Below, piece by piece: positions 11,333 to 23,121 of a stretch of 64,000 nt of DNA (positions are counted from its first letter, which is position 1; each line of letters opens with the position of its first letter). This DNA is from Hyaloscypha bicolor E. Its lineage: Eukaryota > Ascomycota > Leotiomycetes > Helotiales > Hyaloscyphaceae. The stretch lies in NCBI RefSeq assembly GCF_002865645.1, contig NW_020194628.1, positions 248,001 through 312,000 on the forward strand, read 5' to 3'. Below the pieces are notes generated by a model. The model worked only from the letters and a program-made list of their open reading frames with translations, was not told the DNA's origin and searched no databases. A program made the position numbers and the translations under genes.

Positions 11333-12316
11333 ATGGCGATGGCGTCTTCAGTTTCAAAGAAATTCCTCCCCCCAAATGCGTTCATAAAACGAGAAACACA
11401 ATACGAGCCTTTAACAAGCGGCGAAAATGATATAGAAAGCGAAAGCGGTAGCGACACACTTCTGTTATTATCGAAACGCGGATTCAATAGCGTCAGTTTC
11501 TTCTCGTGGCTCGTAATCATTGCCAATCTTGTAATTTTCGTTTTCTCAGGCTCTGCTCTCTTCCATACCTATAAAAGAGGCGAAAAGATCCATATAAATG
11601 AGAATTTGAAGACGTTGTCACTATACTTTGGGTGTCCCTGCAACCACGTTGTAAGGAAACAAGCTATTTACAAAGTACTCAGCTCCCCTCCTCAGCGCCA
11701 TCGAAATCCCCCTCACAACTCGCATGAGCCTAGCACAATACGGAGATGGCGGCTCCACAATCTACAGCGACCCCCCAAGTCCAGAAGTAGATGCCATTGG
11801 TCACGCCTAAGCCCCGAGCACATCTGGTCCGTCTCTCACTCGGACATTTTAAAGATGCGGAAAGACCCTGAGGTTGTAGCCAAACTTCCACCAGAGTACG
11901 GAGAAAATGCCTACGTCGGAAAAGCCCTCGCATTTCATCACATCTACTGCCTAAACAGCATCCGACAAGCCCTGTACAAAGACTACTACTACCCCGATGG
12001 TGACCCCTATCCTCTATTCAATCTTCATACTAGCCATTGTATTCAGGTGTTATTGGAACATTTAATGTGTGAGCCCGATCCAGGGATTTATCTGTTTAGG
12101 TGGATGGACAAGTATCCGATGCCGATTGCGGATACGAATATTTGGAGTCGGTGTTGGGATTTTGAGAGTTTTTTGGAACAGTATCGGAGCATGGCCATTT
12201 CGAATATTTCGGAGTTGGATTTAGTGAAGCCGGACTATGGGAAGTTTGTTCCTGCGCCGACTTTTATTGTTGAGACGCTTGAGAATGCGACTAAGGTAGA
12301 GGATGGAAGTGTGTAA
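11333..12316 (+). CDS. UstYa-like (DUF3328) protein, possibly frame-damaged
   Basis: UstYa-family proteins act in fungal RiPP and other peptide pathways, often as oxidative cyclases. One frame stays open from ATG 11333 to 12316 (328 aa). It has one membrane span (FFSWLVIIANLVIFVFSG) and a C-terminal domain with HTSHC, one of the two family HxxHC motifs. The other site reads HHIYC, so its second His is Tyr. The stretch about 11640-11805 gives arginine/proline-rich, un-family-like protein in this frame. The +1 frame there reads like the family (GDGGSTIYSDPPSPEVDA) and stops at TAA 11809. This suggests either an unrecognised intron plus a one-base loss, or two compensating indels. The C-terminal half looks genuine. 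The convergent neighbour is a second UstYa-like gene. Confidence 0.75.
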   Translation: MAMASSVSKKFLPPNAFIKRETQYEPLTSGENDIESESGSDTLLLLSKRGFNSVSFFSWLVIIANLVIFVFSGSALFHTYKRGEKIHINENLKTLSLYFGCPCNHVVRKQAIYKVLSSPPQRHRNPPHNSHEPSTIRRWRLHNLQRPPKSRSRCHWSRLSPEHIWSVSHSDILKMRKDPEVVAKLPPEYGENAYVGKALAFHHIYCLNSIRQALYKDYYYPDGDPYPLFNLHTSHCIQVLLEHLMCEPDPGIYLFRWMDKYPMPIADTNIWSRCWDFESFLEQYRSMAISNISELDLVKPDYGKFVPAPTFIVETLENATKVEDGSV

Positions 12317-12809
12317 TCATGAATCGGACGCGTCGAGTGACGCTGGAATTGAAAAGACACGGGAATGAGGCGACGATACAAAGTGCACTCAAGACCCACA
12401 GTGTTTGCTATTATACATGAGGTTGCCTGTGAAATTGCACAAATCCTTGAATATATACTCATTCTTGGCTTGCTTCATTTTAAGGCTGTTATATCCTTAC
12501 TGAAACTGATAATCTTTTATATTCCTGTGATCTTTTGGCTCTCCACAGCGGGTGTTTCACTTCTCGGTTAAAAGGCGATGGATGGATCATGATGAACATG
12601 TTAGAGGCATCCAGTTGACTGCATAGAACTGATCAGAAATACAACTCACTTAAGCCTTGTGGTTCTTCGGTGGGTAAGATATTATTTGTTGCCACTGCTA
12701 GAAGATTATAACAAAACAATTGCTGCTTAGCCTTTCCCTACTATAAATCTCCACTCGCTACGCTACAAAATCTTTCAACCCTCGTAATCCCAAGTCCAGA
12801 CACGCCACG
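12317..12809. other. Convergent intergenic region between the two UstYa-like genes
   Basis: Shared 3' region of the two convergent genes. It is AT-leaning, with no supported ORF and no tandem-repeat precursor gene. Confidence 0.5.
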
Positions 12810-13865
12810 TTATTCATCCGCAAAATACGGACCCCTGATACAACTTCCCCTCGGAGGCGCCTTGACCGTTTTTGGCTGATGAGGAGCAGGTACATGGCAG
12901 CTAGCTCTGGGTCTCGCCCATTCATCAATCTTCTTGTAATTGCGGCAAGTGTGGGGTTCATCTTGCAACATCAACCTTCCCGCCCCTTGGTCCCAGTCAT
13001 ATCTCATAGGTATCAGGTCGGTATAGCACATGATGACTTGTCGAAGGTAGTTCAAACAATGATCTCGGAATAGTCAGCCATGTACATGGAATGAGTTGGA
13101 AATTTTCAAATTAGTAGACCTATTGCTTACCGAGATGATATTCTGTGCCAGAATCAGGCGGCCCATTGTACGTATCCCGGTGAACTGCTTCTCGGAGGAT
13201 ATTTACACAATGTAACTGGTGCCACATTGAAACGCTGTTGAAACTTGATTAATACTAGACAACATGTTGGAGATCGAGAAATATTACCCAGAAAACCACA
13301 ACCCTGTATCTTCCCATTTCCAAGTAGTATTCCAGACCTTCGCTCCAGCTTCCTCGTCCGTCAGGTCAAGATTTGCAGCTATGATATTCATTAGCAAGTA
13401 TATCATTCGATCCAATCCACTTAACTCACAATGCAACAATCTATTCCATGCATGATCAATATCTGGTGTTCTCGAACCGACATATTCACGATGTGAGCCT
13501 TCTTCAGCACTTGTCACGAAATGGAAAGTCCGCGTTTCAAGTTCAATGCTAGGTAAAATAGCAGCTATAAACACCATTATTAGATAGATCGAGAACTTGG
13601 CACATGATAAACTCATACTTAACTCAGTATTAAATCCAGTCTCATATGTCCCTAACTTACTGGGATGAGGTTCCATGAGTAGTCCAAGGCACACAAAAGC
13701 CAGCACTGTGGTCAGGACTACGTGGAAAGCAGTGAAGTAGGTGTGCCATGTATTTCTTGTCTTGTATTGGGAATATTCTGATGGCAGAAAGGGTTCATCT
13801 TCTGGTTGTCGGTAGCTTTCGCTCTCTGGTTTTGTTTGGAAAGTAAAGTTGTGATATTTTACCAT
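12810..13865 (-). CDS. UstYa-like (DUF3328) protein, intact, five exons
   Basis: Second UstYa-family gene. Exons 13865-13619, 13564-13430, 13378-13288, 13234-13131 and 13063-12810 join in frame to 276 aa. All introns are short GT-AG. The protein starts MVKYHNFTFQ and has one N-proximal membrane helix (FHVVLTTVLAFVCLGLL). It carries the family region TPDIDHAWNRLL and both HxxHC motifs: WHQLHC in exon 4, and HLDHC formed across the exon 4/5 junction. That the second motif is completed exactly by the splice strongly supports the model. UstYa-like proteins often come in pairs for peptide macrocyclisation. Here the partner is the damaged-looking gene at 11333, with a P450 nearby. No precursor peptide gene was found. 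Confidence 0.88.
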
Positions 13866-14119
13866 GTTTGCTGTTAAGATTCTATTTGGGAGAGGGAAAC
13901 TCTGGGCTTCGATACCTGAAACGGATTTGGTATATGATCTGAAGACCGTGATGACATCTACTTGCTGCCGGAAGGAGAGAGTGATGTCGTCAGGGATCTG
14001 AGTCACCGCGGATATAATGATCCCAGGCTGGGTGAACTCGTCATATTCGTAACCCACAGAGAATAGAGTTATTACGAACGTAGAAATGTTTCAGTGACAT
14101 GCGGCAGACTTTGAAATCG

Positions 14120-17100
14120 AAGTATGGATTGACCTATTAATTAGTATTTAATATGCAATACACCTCGCGTTATAATAATACAATTAGTATTATTAAAAAA
14201 ACTTTAGATTTCTTTTAATTAATATATAACCTAAAATTTGCGAATTATATTTCATTATTAAAAAGGGTTTATTAGGATTTAATATTTTATATATATAAAT
14301 TAAGCAAAGAAATAAGTTATATTAAAAGTAAAGAATTAATTAAAAAGCTAGCTAGAAAAATAAAGTAAGATATAAAAGCTTTAAAATATATATATAATAC
14401 TTAATTAAGTAAAGTAATTATATTATATATAATTAAGAAATTATAATTATAATAATATTAACTTTTTTAAATTATAAAAAATAAAGTTTTCTTAATTTTA
14501 TATAAAGTTTATTTTATAAAAATACTTTTATATAATTAGTTTAATTCAAATATAATTATAAATATTAAAAGACTTTATTATATTAATTAATTTCTTTTTT
14601 CTACTTTTCTAATATTTTTAATAAAAGCTTTTATATTTTATATAATTGTTTTTTTCTTTTAATTAAAAAATAATTTTTTATATAAATATAAGCTTTAATA
14701 AAGTTTACAATTTTATAATATTATATTTAAATTAAAATATAAAATTAAAAATTCTTTTTAAAAGAAATTTACTTAATTTTAAAATTTAATAATTCTAAAA
14801 ATTGTATATTATTAATTTAATTATTATTAAATATACTTTTAAAAAGTTTATAGTTTTAAAATATTTTATTAGAAATAAATACTAAGATTAATTTTATATT
14901 TTTTATATTTTTTACTAAATTGTTTTATAAGAATTTTTATATTTATTTTAATTTCTTTTATTATATATTTATTAAATAAATAAAAGACTTTAATTTAATA
15001 ATTATATATTAAATATTAAATAAAAAAATTAAAGCTATTAATATTTAGTAATATAAGAAAATATATAGAATTCTAATTTAATTAATAATATTTATTATAA
15101 GCTAGGCCTTTATATAAAGAAAACTAGTAGTTTAATTAATTAAATAGAATTCTTTAAGAAGAAAAGAAAGAAAAAACAGAAAGAAATAAAATTATATTTT
15201 CTAAAATATTCGAATTTCTTAAATAATATATAGTTATTTTATTAATCTAAGAAAATATATTATATAATAAAGGTACTAGCTTTTATTATATAACTTAGTA
15301 AAAGCTTTTAGCCAAATATATAAATCGGGTTTTAATCTATTATATATTTTTCTTCTTATTTATAAATATCGGTTTTATAAATATATAAATAAAGCTTTAT
15401 TTTATTAGATAATTTCTTTTTAAGTTTTTAATATTATTATTTCCTTAAATATAAAATATAATTCCTATATAAAATATATATAATTCTTTTATTTTATAAA
15501 TAGTTTCTTTAAAAGCTCTTAATTATATTTTATATACTTCTTATTAAGAATTCGTTTAATTTTATATTTGTTTTTATTATTTATAAATTATAGTTATAGC
15601 TATAAATTATTTTAAAACTAATTTAATAATAAGTTTATTATAACTAGCTAAAAAAGCTTATTATAAAATATATTATATATTTCTAAAAAAGAATTAAATT
15701 AAAAACTATAGCTTTTTATTATCTTAACTATTATATACTTAATATATTTTATATTACGCTTTTTAATTAGTTTATTTATTTAAATATTCTAGAGATTAAA
15801 TTAGATTTTATTTCTAACTTTAAATTCCGGGATCTAATCTTTCTTTTAAAATTATTAAACTATTACTATTATAGCTTATATATATTCTTATATAATATAG
15901 AGTTTATATATAATATTATTTATTCTTTTTATTAATTTTATTCTAAAGCTATATTAGTTTAATATAGTATTTATAAAATAAATAAAATAAACTAATTTCT
16001 ATAAATAAAATATCTCAATTATTAGTTACTAGTTTATTTAGTTATAATTTATAAAAATATAATAAAAAAATTAATTATCTAATTCTTTTTTTTTTATAAA
16101 TCTATTTGTTTTCAAATAATATATTATAAATAATTAATAAATAATATCTAATAATTATATATTCTAGTTTGTAATATTTTTATAAATTATTTTTCTTTTT
16201 TAATTAGAAACTATTTTTTTTTAATAAAGTTAGTAATATTAAATCTAGTAAAAATTAGAGTTCTTTTTGAGCTTAATATAAATAGCAAGAAATAGAAAGA
16301 AAAAGTACTTAATATTATAAGTAAATTTACTAAACTCAAAAATATATTAGCTAGAGTTTCTTGAGAAAAGGTTCTAATAAAAAATAAAAAATTACTTAAT
16401 ATATTTCTATAAGGAATTATTAAAATAAGAGAGTTTAGACTAGATATATTTTTTATAGGCTATAATTATCTCTTTTTAACTAGAGAATTAACTATTTTAT
16501 ATTTTCTTTAAATAGTAATATTAGAAAAATATTTGTATTTTTATAATCTTAATTATCTCTAAATAGATTATTTATAAGTTAAATTCAGGAACTTCTTATT
16601 TCTCAGGATATTACTATTTTAATTTCTTCTTAAACCAGACTTAGTAATAAATTCCGAATTAAGTAATTAAGTATCTCGGTAATTTTCCTAATTATTCCTG
16701 CTAATATTATAATTATAACTAAAAATAATTAAGTTAGCTTATATATAATATACTCGAGAAGTTTCTCGAGTTTAGTTTATTTCCGAATTTCTTAATATAG
16801 CTATTTAGCTACTATTATTATAATACTAGACCTACTAGTAATATTATTTTAACTACTAAATACTAGCTTTAGGATACTATTTCTAGGAGAATATATTAAA
16901 TATCTCGTTTTTTTTTATATTAGCTTTATAAGCTTCGGTTTTTACTTTAATTCTTCTTTTATTTTATTTTTTATAATCTCTGATTTTCTTAGGGTTTTTG
17001 GTATTATTTACTATTCTTTAGACTAAGTCTTTCATTTTTTGTTTCTTTCTTTTCCTATTAGATTTCGTTATAATTATAATATCGAGAAACTATTAGTTTA

Positions 17101-17190
17101 TTCTCTTAAACGAAAAAGTTAATTTGTATTAAAATTATTCCTGTATTATTTACTAATAAAGAGAGATATAAGGAAATATAATATATAATA
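14120..17190. repeat. AT-rich, ORF-free block (RIP-like transposon graveyard)
   Basis: About 3 kb made almost entirely of A and T, with few CpG dinucleotides and abundant TpA, and no open frame on either strand. The composition changes sharply against the gene at 13.9 kb. This is the usual appearance of repeats mutated by RIP in ascomycetes. The original element cannot be named from sequence; the possible LTR at the right edge suggests a retrotransposon. Confidence 0.75.
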
Positions 17191-17366
17191 GGGAATTAAC
17201 TAGGAGTAATCACGAATCAAGGAGGCATTGTATTAATAAAGTGTGTATTGGGTTGCTTGATGTCTCTCTCGTGAGAAGGGCGAGGGCTAAATACAAAAAA
17301 AGAGAGAACTAAGGGATCACGTGAGAACATGTAATTATACCAAATGTCGGCCCAATTCCTACCACA
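17190..17366 (-). repeat. Possible LTR remnant
   Basis: Read on the minus strand, the segment starts TGTGGTAGGAATTGGGCC and continues with CACGTGATC, a pyrimidine-rich stretch and a run of short motifs, much like fungal Copia-type LTRs. It is less AT-rich than the block to its left, which would then be the internal region. I found no matching second LTR and no convincing primer-binding site, so the call is tentative. Confidence 0.35.
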
Positions 17367-18031
17367 ATATATTTGCGGGTTTATAATATCTGATTTAATT
17401 ATACTGCCTCAAATACTTAATATAAGCAGAATATAATAGGTAATTGCCGCTTATTCGTTATGGTAGAAGCCTAACTTCTAAAAACCTCTAAAGCTGCGAG
17501 TAAATAGGAGAATTATAAATAAAGAATCTAATAAAACATTTGAGCTATGTCTGGAACTATATTATAATCGGTTAAGTTATCCTAATCTCGTGAAAAGTGG
17601 CGAGGAAGAAGTTCTAAACTTAACGGTACCTTTTGTAATAGGCTTGAGTTAATACATAAAAAAAGAAGAAGTCGATGCGCTGGCTACCCTCGAGATAACA
17701 ATGATAACGGATGAGGAAGGCTGCTTTTGTATTGCTTGAAATCAAATTAACAGGCATAACAACCAAACAACAGTTGCCTGCATCTGCACTAAAACGCAAG
17801 CTGAAGTCCTCGATAGTGAGGATGTCCCCTAAATCTCCTCGCTTAAGAATGCGATTTTAAAGATCGTTAGTGATACTGTTGTACTCACGACGGTCTATGA
17901 GCCGATCAACAGACAAGCTGGCAGCATTGCACTCATCTAACCGAGTTACAACGAGCTCGACCTCCGACCACTACCGCAGTAACCTCTAGGTAATCAATCT
18001 ACGCCTTAACCTCCTCTGGCATGGCCGACAA
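17367..18031. other. Non-coding, repeat-like sequence left of the hAT MITE
   Basis: Moderate GC sequence without a supported gene. It continues after the MITE at 18636, so the MITE interrupted a pre-existing sequence whose identity I could not establish in any frame. Confidence 0.35.
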
Positions 18032-18627
18032 CAGGCTCGGCAAAAATACCTGAGGCATCGATACCGGTATCGATAGTAGAGGTATTTTTCAGGTATCGCA
18101 AGGAATCGATAGTATCGATACCAGAATCGATTCTTACCCCAAAAATTAACTCTTTCTTTTATTATTTAAATTATGTAATAATACATTATTATATAATTCC
18201 TTTAATTTCTAGTCTTTCTATTAAAAGAAATACTTACTATTATTAATAAAAGTTAATAATATCTTAAATTTAAAATAGCCCTCGTATTCGGAGAATTAAG
18301 CCCCGTATTCGTATTTCTTATCAAGACGCTAAATATATAAGCGAGCCTCACGAAAATCTCAAAAGCTCATTTTTACTTAAAATAGCCGCATTGAGATAAG
18401 TTTCGGTCTAAAATATAAGATAAGTAGCTAAATAGAAAGCCTAAATCAAGTAGAATATTTGCGCTACCAAAAGTTTTCTTATAAGAGAAGTGGTTCTAAA
18501 GTTAATTGCAATTAAAGGGGGGAATTGGGTTCGGGGAATCGATACTACTATCGATACTATCGATACCTTACGATTCTGGCATCGATACCTATCGATACCG
18601 GAAATTAAGGAATTTTTGCCGAGCCTG
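18032..18627. mobile_element. hAT-type MITE with 8-bp target-site duplication
   Basis: The left terminus CAGGCTCGGCAAAAAT (18032-18047) is the exact inverse complement of 18612-18627. The element is flanked by identical 8-mers GCCGACAA at 18024-18031 and 18628-18635. An 8-bp duplication plus termini starting CAGG is the hAT-superfamily hallmark. The 596-bp interior has no transposase ORF, is AT-rich in its middle, and holds dense ATCGATA-type palindromic motifs near both ends (18055-18135 and 18535-18600), probably subterminal repeats for transposase binding. Confidence 0.9.
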
Positions 18628-18918
18628 GCCGACAATGTCTCATTGCCTCACCACCCGAATTGCGGATCCCCTTGTGGTCGTGGGCATCGAAGATGGGCTC
18701 TCACTTTCTTCAGGTATCTACATACCCAGGCTCAAATCTGCCTCGGAAAATCACACATCCTTGACTTAAAGCTCATTTATAGAAATTATATAACAAAAAA
18801 TTATTTGAACTAGTATTAACAATTCCTAGTGACATATCACTACTTTGAAGACCCATCGTCTTGTCCCTTCCACAAATCTCTCCTCCAACTCATACAACGT
18901 TCGAGTTCCCTTTCGAAG

Positions 18919-21816
18919 CTAAGCATTCGACGGGTTGAACCTAGAGAAAATAGCAGTAGAGTTTGTGAAAGCAGTATGTGATGTATGAATCATGCCCGCA
19001 TCGAGTGTTGCAGCCCGAGCATAAAGTGTAGCGTTCCCAGCCTGCTTCCAGGTGACTTCATCGTACGAGTAAGCGCCAACAACGGCTGATCCATTGACGG
19101 TGAGCTTCAAGAAAAGCGGTGCTCGGATGCCTGGTATAGTCGTCATGCTGTCGGCGATACCGTCACCGCTCGAATCCCATGAGAATACAACCCCTTGCCC
19201 GGGAGTGACAAGAAGGGTCGCGTATCCTGTGGAGCGGGTGTTTGAAGCAAGACTGTTGCGTACTACAACGCCGCTCCTGGTCCATGGATCCCCTATACTG
19301 TCCTGGGAATTTACATAGACGCTGAAGTGGCCGCTGGTTGAGATAAGAGCGGGAGTATATATTGCTCCCCAATCGTCGTATGGTTTCCATATGTCTCTCC
19401 CCGACGTGCTAATACCGACAGTGTGGCATGTTGCGCCAAATAGCGCAGGCCAGGATGAAGATGTGGTCCATCCTTGCGTCGTGGCTCCAGTCACAGTTCC
19501 TGGTAGGGTAGTGTTGGACCGAAGTGACCCTTGCTTACTCAATCGAGAATTGGTGTATGTTACATTCACAGCAAAGACTGGTGCTGTGCAGGTATTGCCA
19601 GTAATTTTCCAGGTAGCAATGGCAAAAGAGTTGGCTGGTATGGACTGCGGGACCGAGACCGGAGTCAACGCATAGTTGGATGAGATTGACGTCTGGAAGG
19701 AAACAGCAGTAAGGGGAACGTCATCGAAATTGGTGATATTGACCCTGATCAAGTCGGTAGCAATGTTCGAGGGAAATATGACAGCAATATATGCATCGGC
19801 GAGAGTGGGATTAGAAACAGGTCGTCCTGCGCGCCGACCGGGTAGTACACCTGCTCGATACGCTGTCCTTTGACCAGTGACTGCCGCATTTGTCACAGCA
19901 TCACGAACAACATAATTGCTCTCGAAGGTATTGCCGAATTGTCCAGTACCATTAGGTGTGTTCACGTAATCGGAACCCACAGCAGCAAAGTTATTCTTGA
20001 GGGTGTTGTTGGCTGTATTAAGGCCAGTACGTTGGTTTGGGTTGAACCATCTTGCCGGAGCAGGGAAGAACATGTTGTCCAGGATTGTCAGCGAATTGGA
20101 GCCCTCATCAGTATAAAGGCCGAACCATGTCGACGAATAATCGTAGTTGTCTCTGATAATGGTCGAGGGGCTCTTGGATAAAGTGTAGATACCTCCCAGA
20201 TCTTGGTGTGCCAGTCCAAAGTCGTGAATCAGGTTGCTGCTGACAACATTGCTCAAGGACGTCGTAGGCGTTGTATACAGGGGCTGATAGTTGTAGAGTC
20301 CACGTGAGGCATATTCAGGACTTCCACCTTGATCATTGGAACCCCAGCCGTATCCGTGGCAGATTCCAGAATATGGAATGTGCGACAAGTCATTGTTCGA
20401 GATCGTCGAATATTGGATGTAGGTGGTGAATATCGGTACTGTGCTGCTAAAGAGGGCGGAAGTGTTGTAAAAGATATTGCCTGAGACGGTGATCCTCGAG
20501 TTTATCATTCTTGGATCAGTGGGATGATGGCCGTTTGCTTGAATGCCTCCTAACGTAAAGGAGTTTCCCATGACTTGAGTGAAATATCCGTCAAGGACGC
20601 TAATGTTCTCAGCTCCGTAACCAATGCCCGTAACGTGAGAAAATGGGTCGTTCCCGATGCCAAACCCACCAGCACCAAACTGAGTATAGTTCCCGCCAGT
20701 GAAAGCAATGTTGTACGCGGCGCTGATTTGAATCCCGCTTGGCATCTGGTCCCAATACGGACGCGATGCTTCAAAAATAGGATAGGTGATGTTGAAGTTC
20801 CCCAAAAACCCACCAGTCTGCTGGTCGCAATATCCTTGTGTGGTCACGAAATTCCAAGTGGTGTGGGCCTAAAGAGCTATTATCAGTCTTATAAAGGACA
20901 AAATAATTAATGGACCTGATGGTTATTGACGTACGAAGTTCAAGCCCTGAAAAGTAACGTCATGCGCGGGCGCGTCATAAGTACCACCAACCGCAACGAT
21001 AGCGTCCAAGATTCCCAAATACGTATCGATGGTTGCCATGTCCTGGCCTGGAAGGGGCATGTAGTATATCTTGCCCGCAGAGGGATCGAGGAAAAATTCA
21101 CTCCCTTCTGTGAGCAAGCTCAGCGCGTTCTGGATCCAGAATCCAGAATTTCCCCAAGGATTAGAAAATGCATCGTATCCCAGATAATTCCATATCCAAG
21201 ACGGCTGATCCATTATCAGCGCACCTGTCGTGGATGATTGGATTGGAGCGTACCGATCCGTGAACGAGTTCATTGACCTGATTTCCGCCTTTCCAATTCC
21301 TGGCAGTGTTGCCAGCCAATCATAGGCAGAGTCCGTCCATGTGATACTCGTGTTGGTAAAACCGAAGCTTGATTTATCAAGAAAGGCGCGTGCATACTGT
21401 GCCGCAGACCCTCCCACATAAAGATTGCGCGACTGTGTCCCGACGGGGACAGTGGTGCTGTAAATGCCGGTGGTCGAGTTCAAAGTCCATCCGGTCAGTT
21501 TTAGCCCTCCAGAGATAAGGGCGTTGGAGCCCAAGGCCTTCCAGACTACGGGGTAGCCACTGGTCCCTGAGTCCTCTGCTGTTAACAACAGAGTAGTGTT
21601 GAGGATGTAGACGCCATCAGCAATATTGACCGTGATAGCTTCCGCAGGCTCCGTCGCAACTACAATCCTAACAGCAGCCTGAGCTTTAGTGAGAGTCAGG
21701 AAAGGACTTGCAATAGTTCCGGAGTTACTATCGCTGCCTTGTGGGGAGACATAGTAATCCAACCCTTGAACAGCAGACAAAAGCGCGAAACCAGCAAGCA
21801 ACCATGAGCGGGTCAT
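18919..21816 (-). CDS. Secreted right-handed parallel beta-helix protein (GH141/pectate-lyase-like fold)
   Basis: Two exons, 21816-20935 and 20868-18919, join in frame (943 aa). A signal peptide MTRSWLLAGFALLSAVQG is followed by DYYVSPQGSDSNSGT, the typical opening of right-handed beta-helix carbohydrate-active proteins. Many short N-N/G turns such as SNVVSSNLIHDFG and NTLKNNF follow, consistent with coiled beta-helix rungs. The last 200 residues look like a separate beta-sandwich module (SGHFSVYVNSQDSIGD, FLKLTVNG). Numerous N-glycosylation sequons fit secretion. The layout resembles GH141-type proteins (fucosidase/xylanase activities known in that family), but I cannot assign catalytic residues. 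It sits beside the alpha-xylosidase module, so a role in hemicellulose or pectin breakdown is likely. Confidence 0.88.
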
Positions 21817-23121
21817 GACTGCTGAGGCAAGGCGGTGGGCACCAACAGCTAGAAGTTAGGTCGAAGAAAAAGAAAGGTAGAAATAATGCCCGTGATGGAA
21901 GCAGATATTGAAGACAAGCCAATTTGCTCGATGACACCGAGAAAATCATATAACATAAGTTGGATTGGCCCTACCTTATAGATTCACAGCTCCGCGCACA
22001 GACAGGAAGCATCGTGGGGCAAAGACACTCGAGGAGAGCCGAAGGAACAGACCCTGATCGCCGACGCGGTAGCCGTACAATGGCGACACTATGAAGACAT
22101 GGAAGAATGGGGTGATGAGGCCGGCGGCTTGAAGGCAAACAAACTTCGTCCCTGTAAGAATCTAGATTCCAAGCCTGGTAGGCATGTCGGAACTCCGCAC
22201 TGCTTGCTTGGGAGGCAGTGGGAGGAAGAGAATATGGGAGAAGGAGTGCAGCAAAAAGAAATGAGGTGGAGTATCGATCAGATCAAAAAGGTTGGGATGC
22301 CAGAGGTTGCGGGGGAGGTCCGGGGGAGGCGCAGGGAGATGGTGGCGGTCGAATGCAGGCCCCCGCCCGCTGGCGTCGAAGTCGACGTTGCTCCTCATTT
22401 CACCCCTACCTTCTTGTCTGAGCCTTTAGAAATATTGACAGGTCGTTCAAATGGCCAAAGCCTGCGCTTGATGTTGCGAATTCGAAGCTCTGCAAAAGCA
22501 AGCAGTACACTTTTACATGATGCATTTAAAACACGTGTTCCAGTTGATATATTTCACAAAGGAAGAGACGATATTTCAATTCCGTTTTAACAACTTGTTT
22601 CCAGCAGTATGAATACAGATTTGGTCTAATAAGTTACGTTATGTCTTTATTGAACCCCTTTGTAGGCTTGGGTTGAAAAGCGGACAAAATAGCCGGTTTC
22701 GGCTTAGCTTCAGCTCCCCTGTCTTCTGAGGCCGGCGCCGGAATCCCGATGCCTCTCTACTCTACAGCCGCCTTTAGGCTCGGTCATGCGCTGTCGCACT
22801 TACAACCGAACAACCGATGAGCCGCAGTTAAACCAGTCGCCAGAGTTAGTTTATCGGCTGTTGCACTTACGCCTCTAGAGATCCCTGTTTGGAAAGGGAG
22901 AGAGGAGGCAAGCTCGGCTCATGTTCGCGCGACTTGTCGTTTCTCCGGATCATCTCACATCCAGGTTGACATATGTTCACTCGGTACCCACGTACCTAGG
23001 CTTCGTCTTCTACTTATTGTACTTTTGTATCTTTTACCCCTTTTAACTTCTGCCGCTCTTCGACCTGAACACATTCTCTTTCATCTTTTGGCTTTTCTCC
23101 CAAAGAGATTTGATTTACGAC
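21817..23121. other. Intergenic region between the beta-helix gene and the dehydrogenase
   Basis: Divergent promoter region of about 1.3 kb. One plus-strand frame at 22099-22590 is open for 163 codons, but its composition is low-complexity and it has no recognisable domain, so I do not call it a gene. Confidence 0.5.

Noticed and set aside
9864..14120. RiPP precursor gene for the UstYa pair
   Set aside because: No short secreted ORF with repeated core peptides or KR sites was found on either strand.
17700..18780. Retrotransposon gag-like gene interrupted by the hAT MITE
   Set aside because: Joined flanks show no convincing gag motif in any frame.
22099..22590. Open frame of 163 codons on the plus strand
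   Set aside because: Low-complexity Arg/Glu/Pro-rich translation, no domain, no splice context, and an opposite-strand frame is open over the same stretch.
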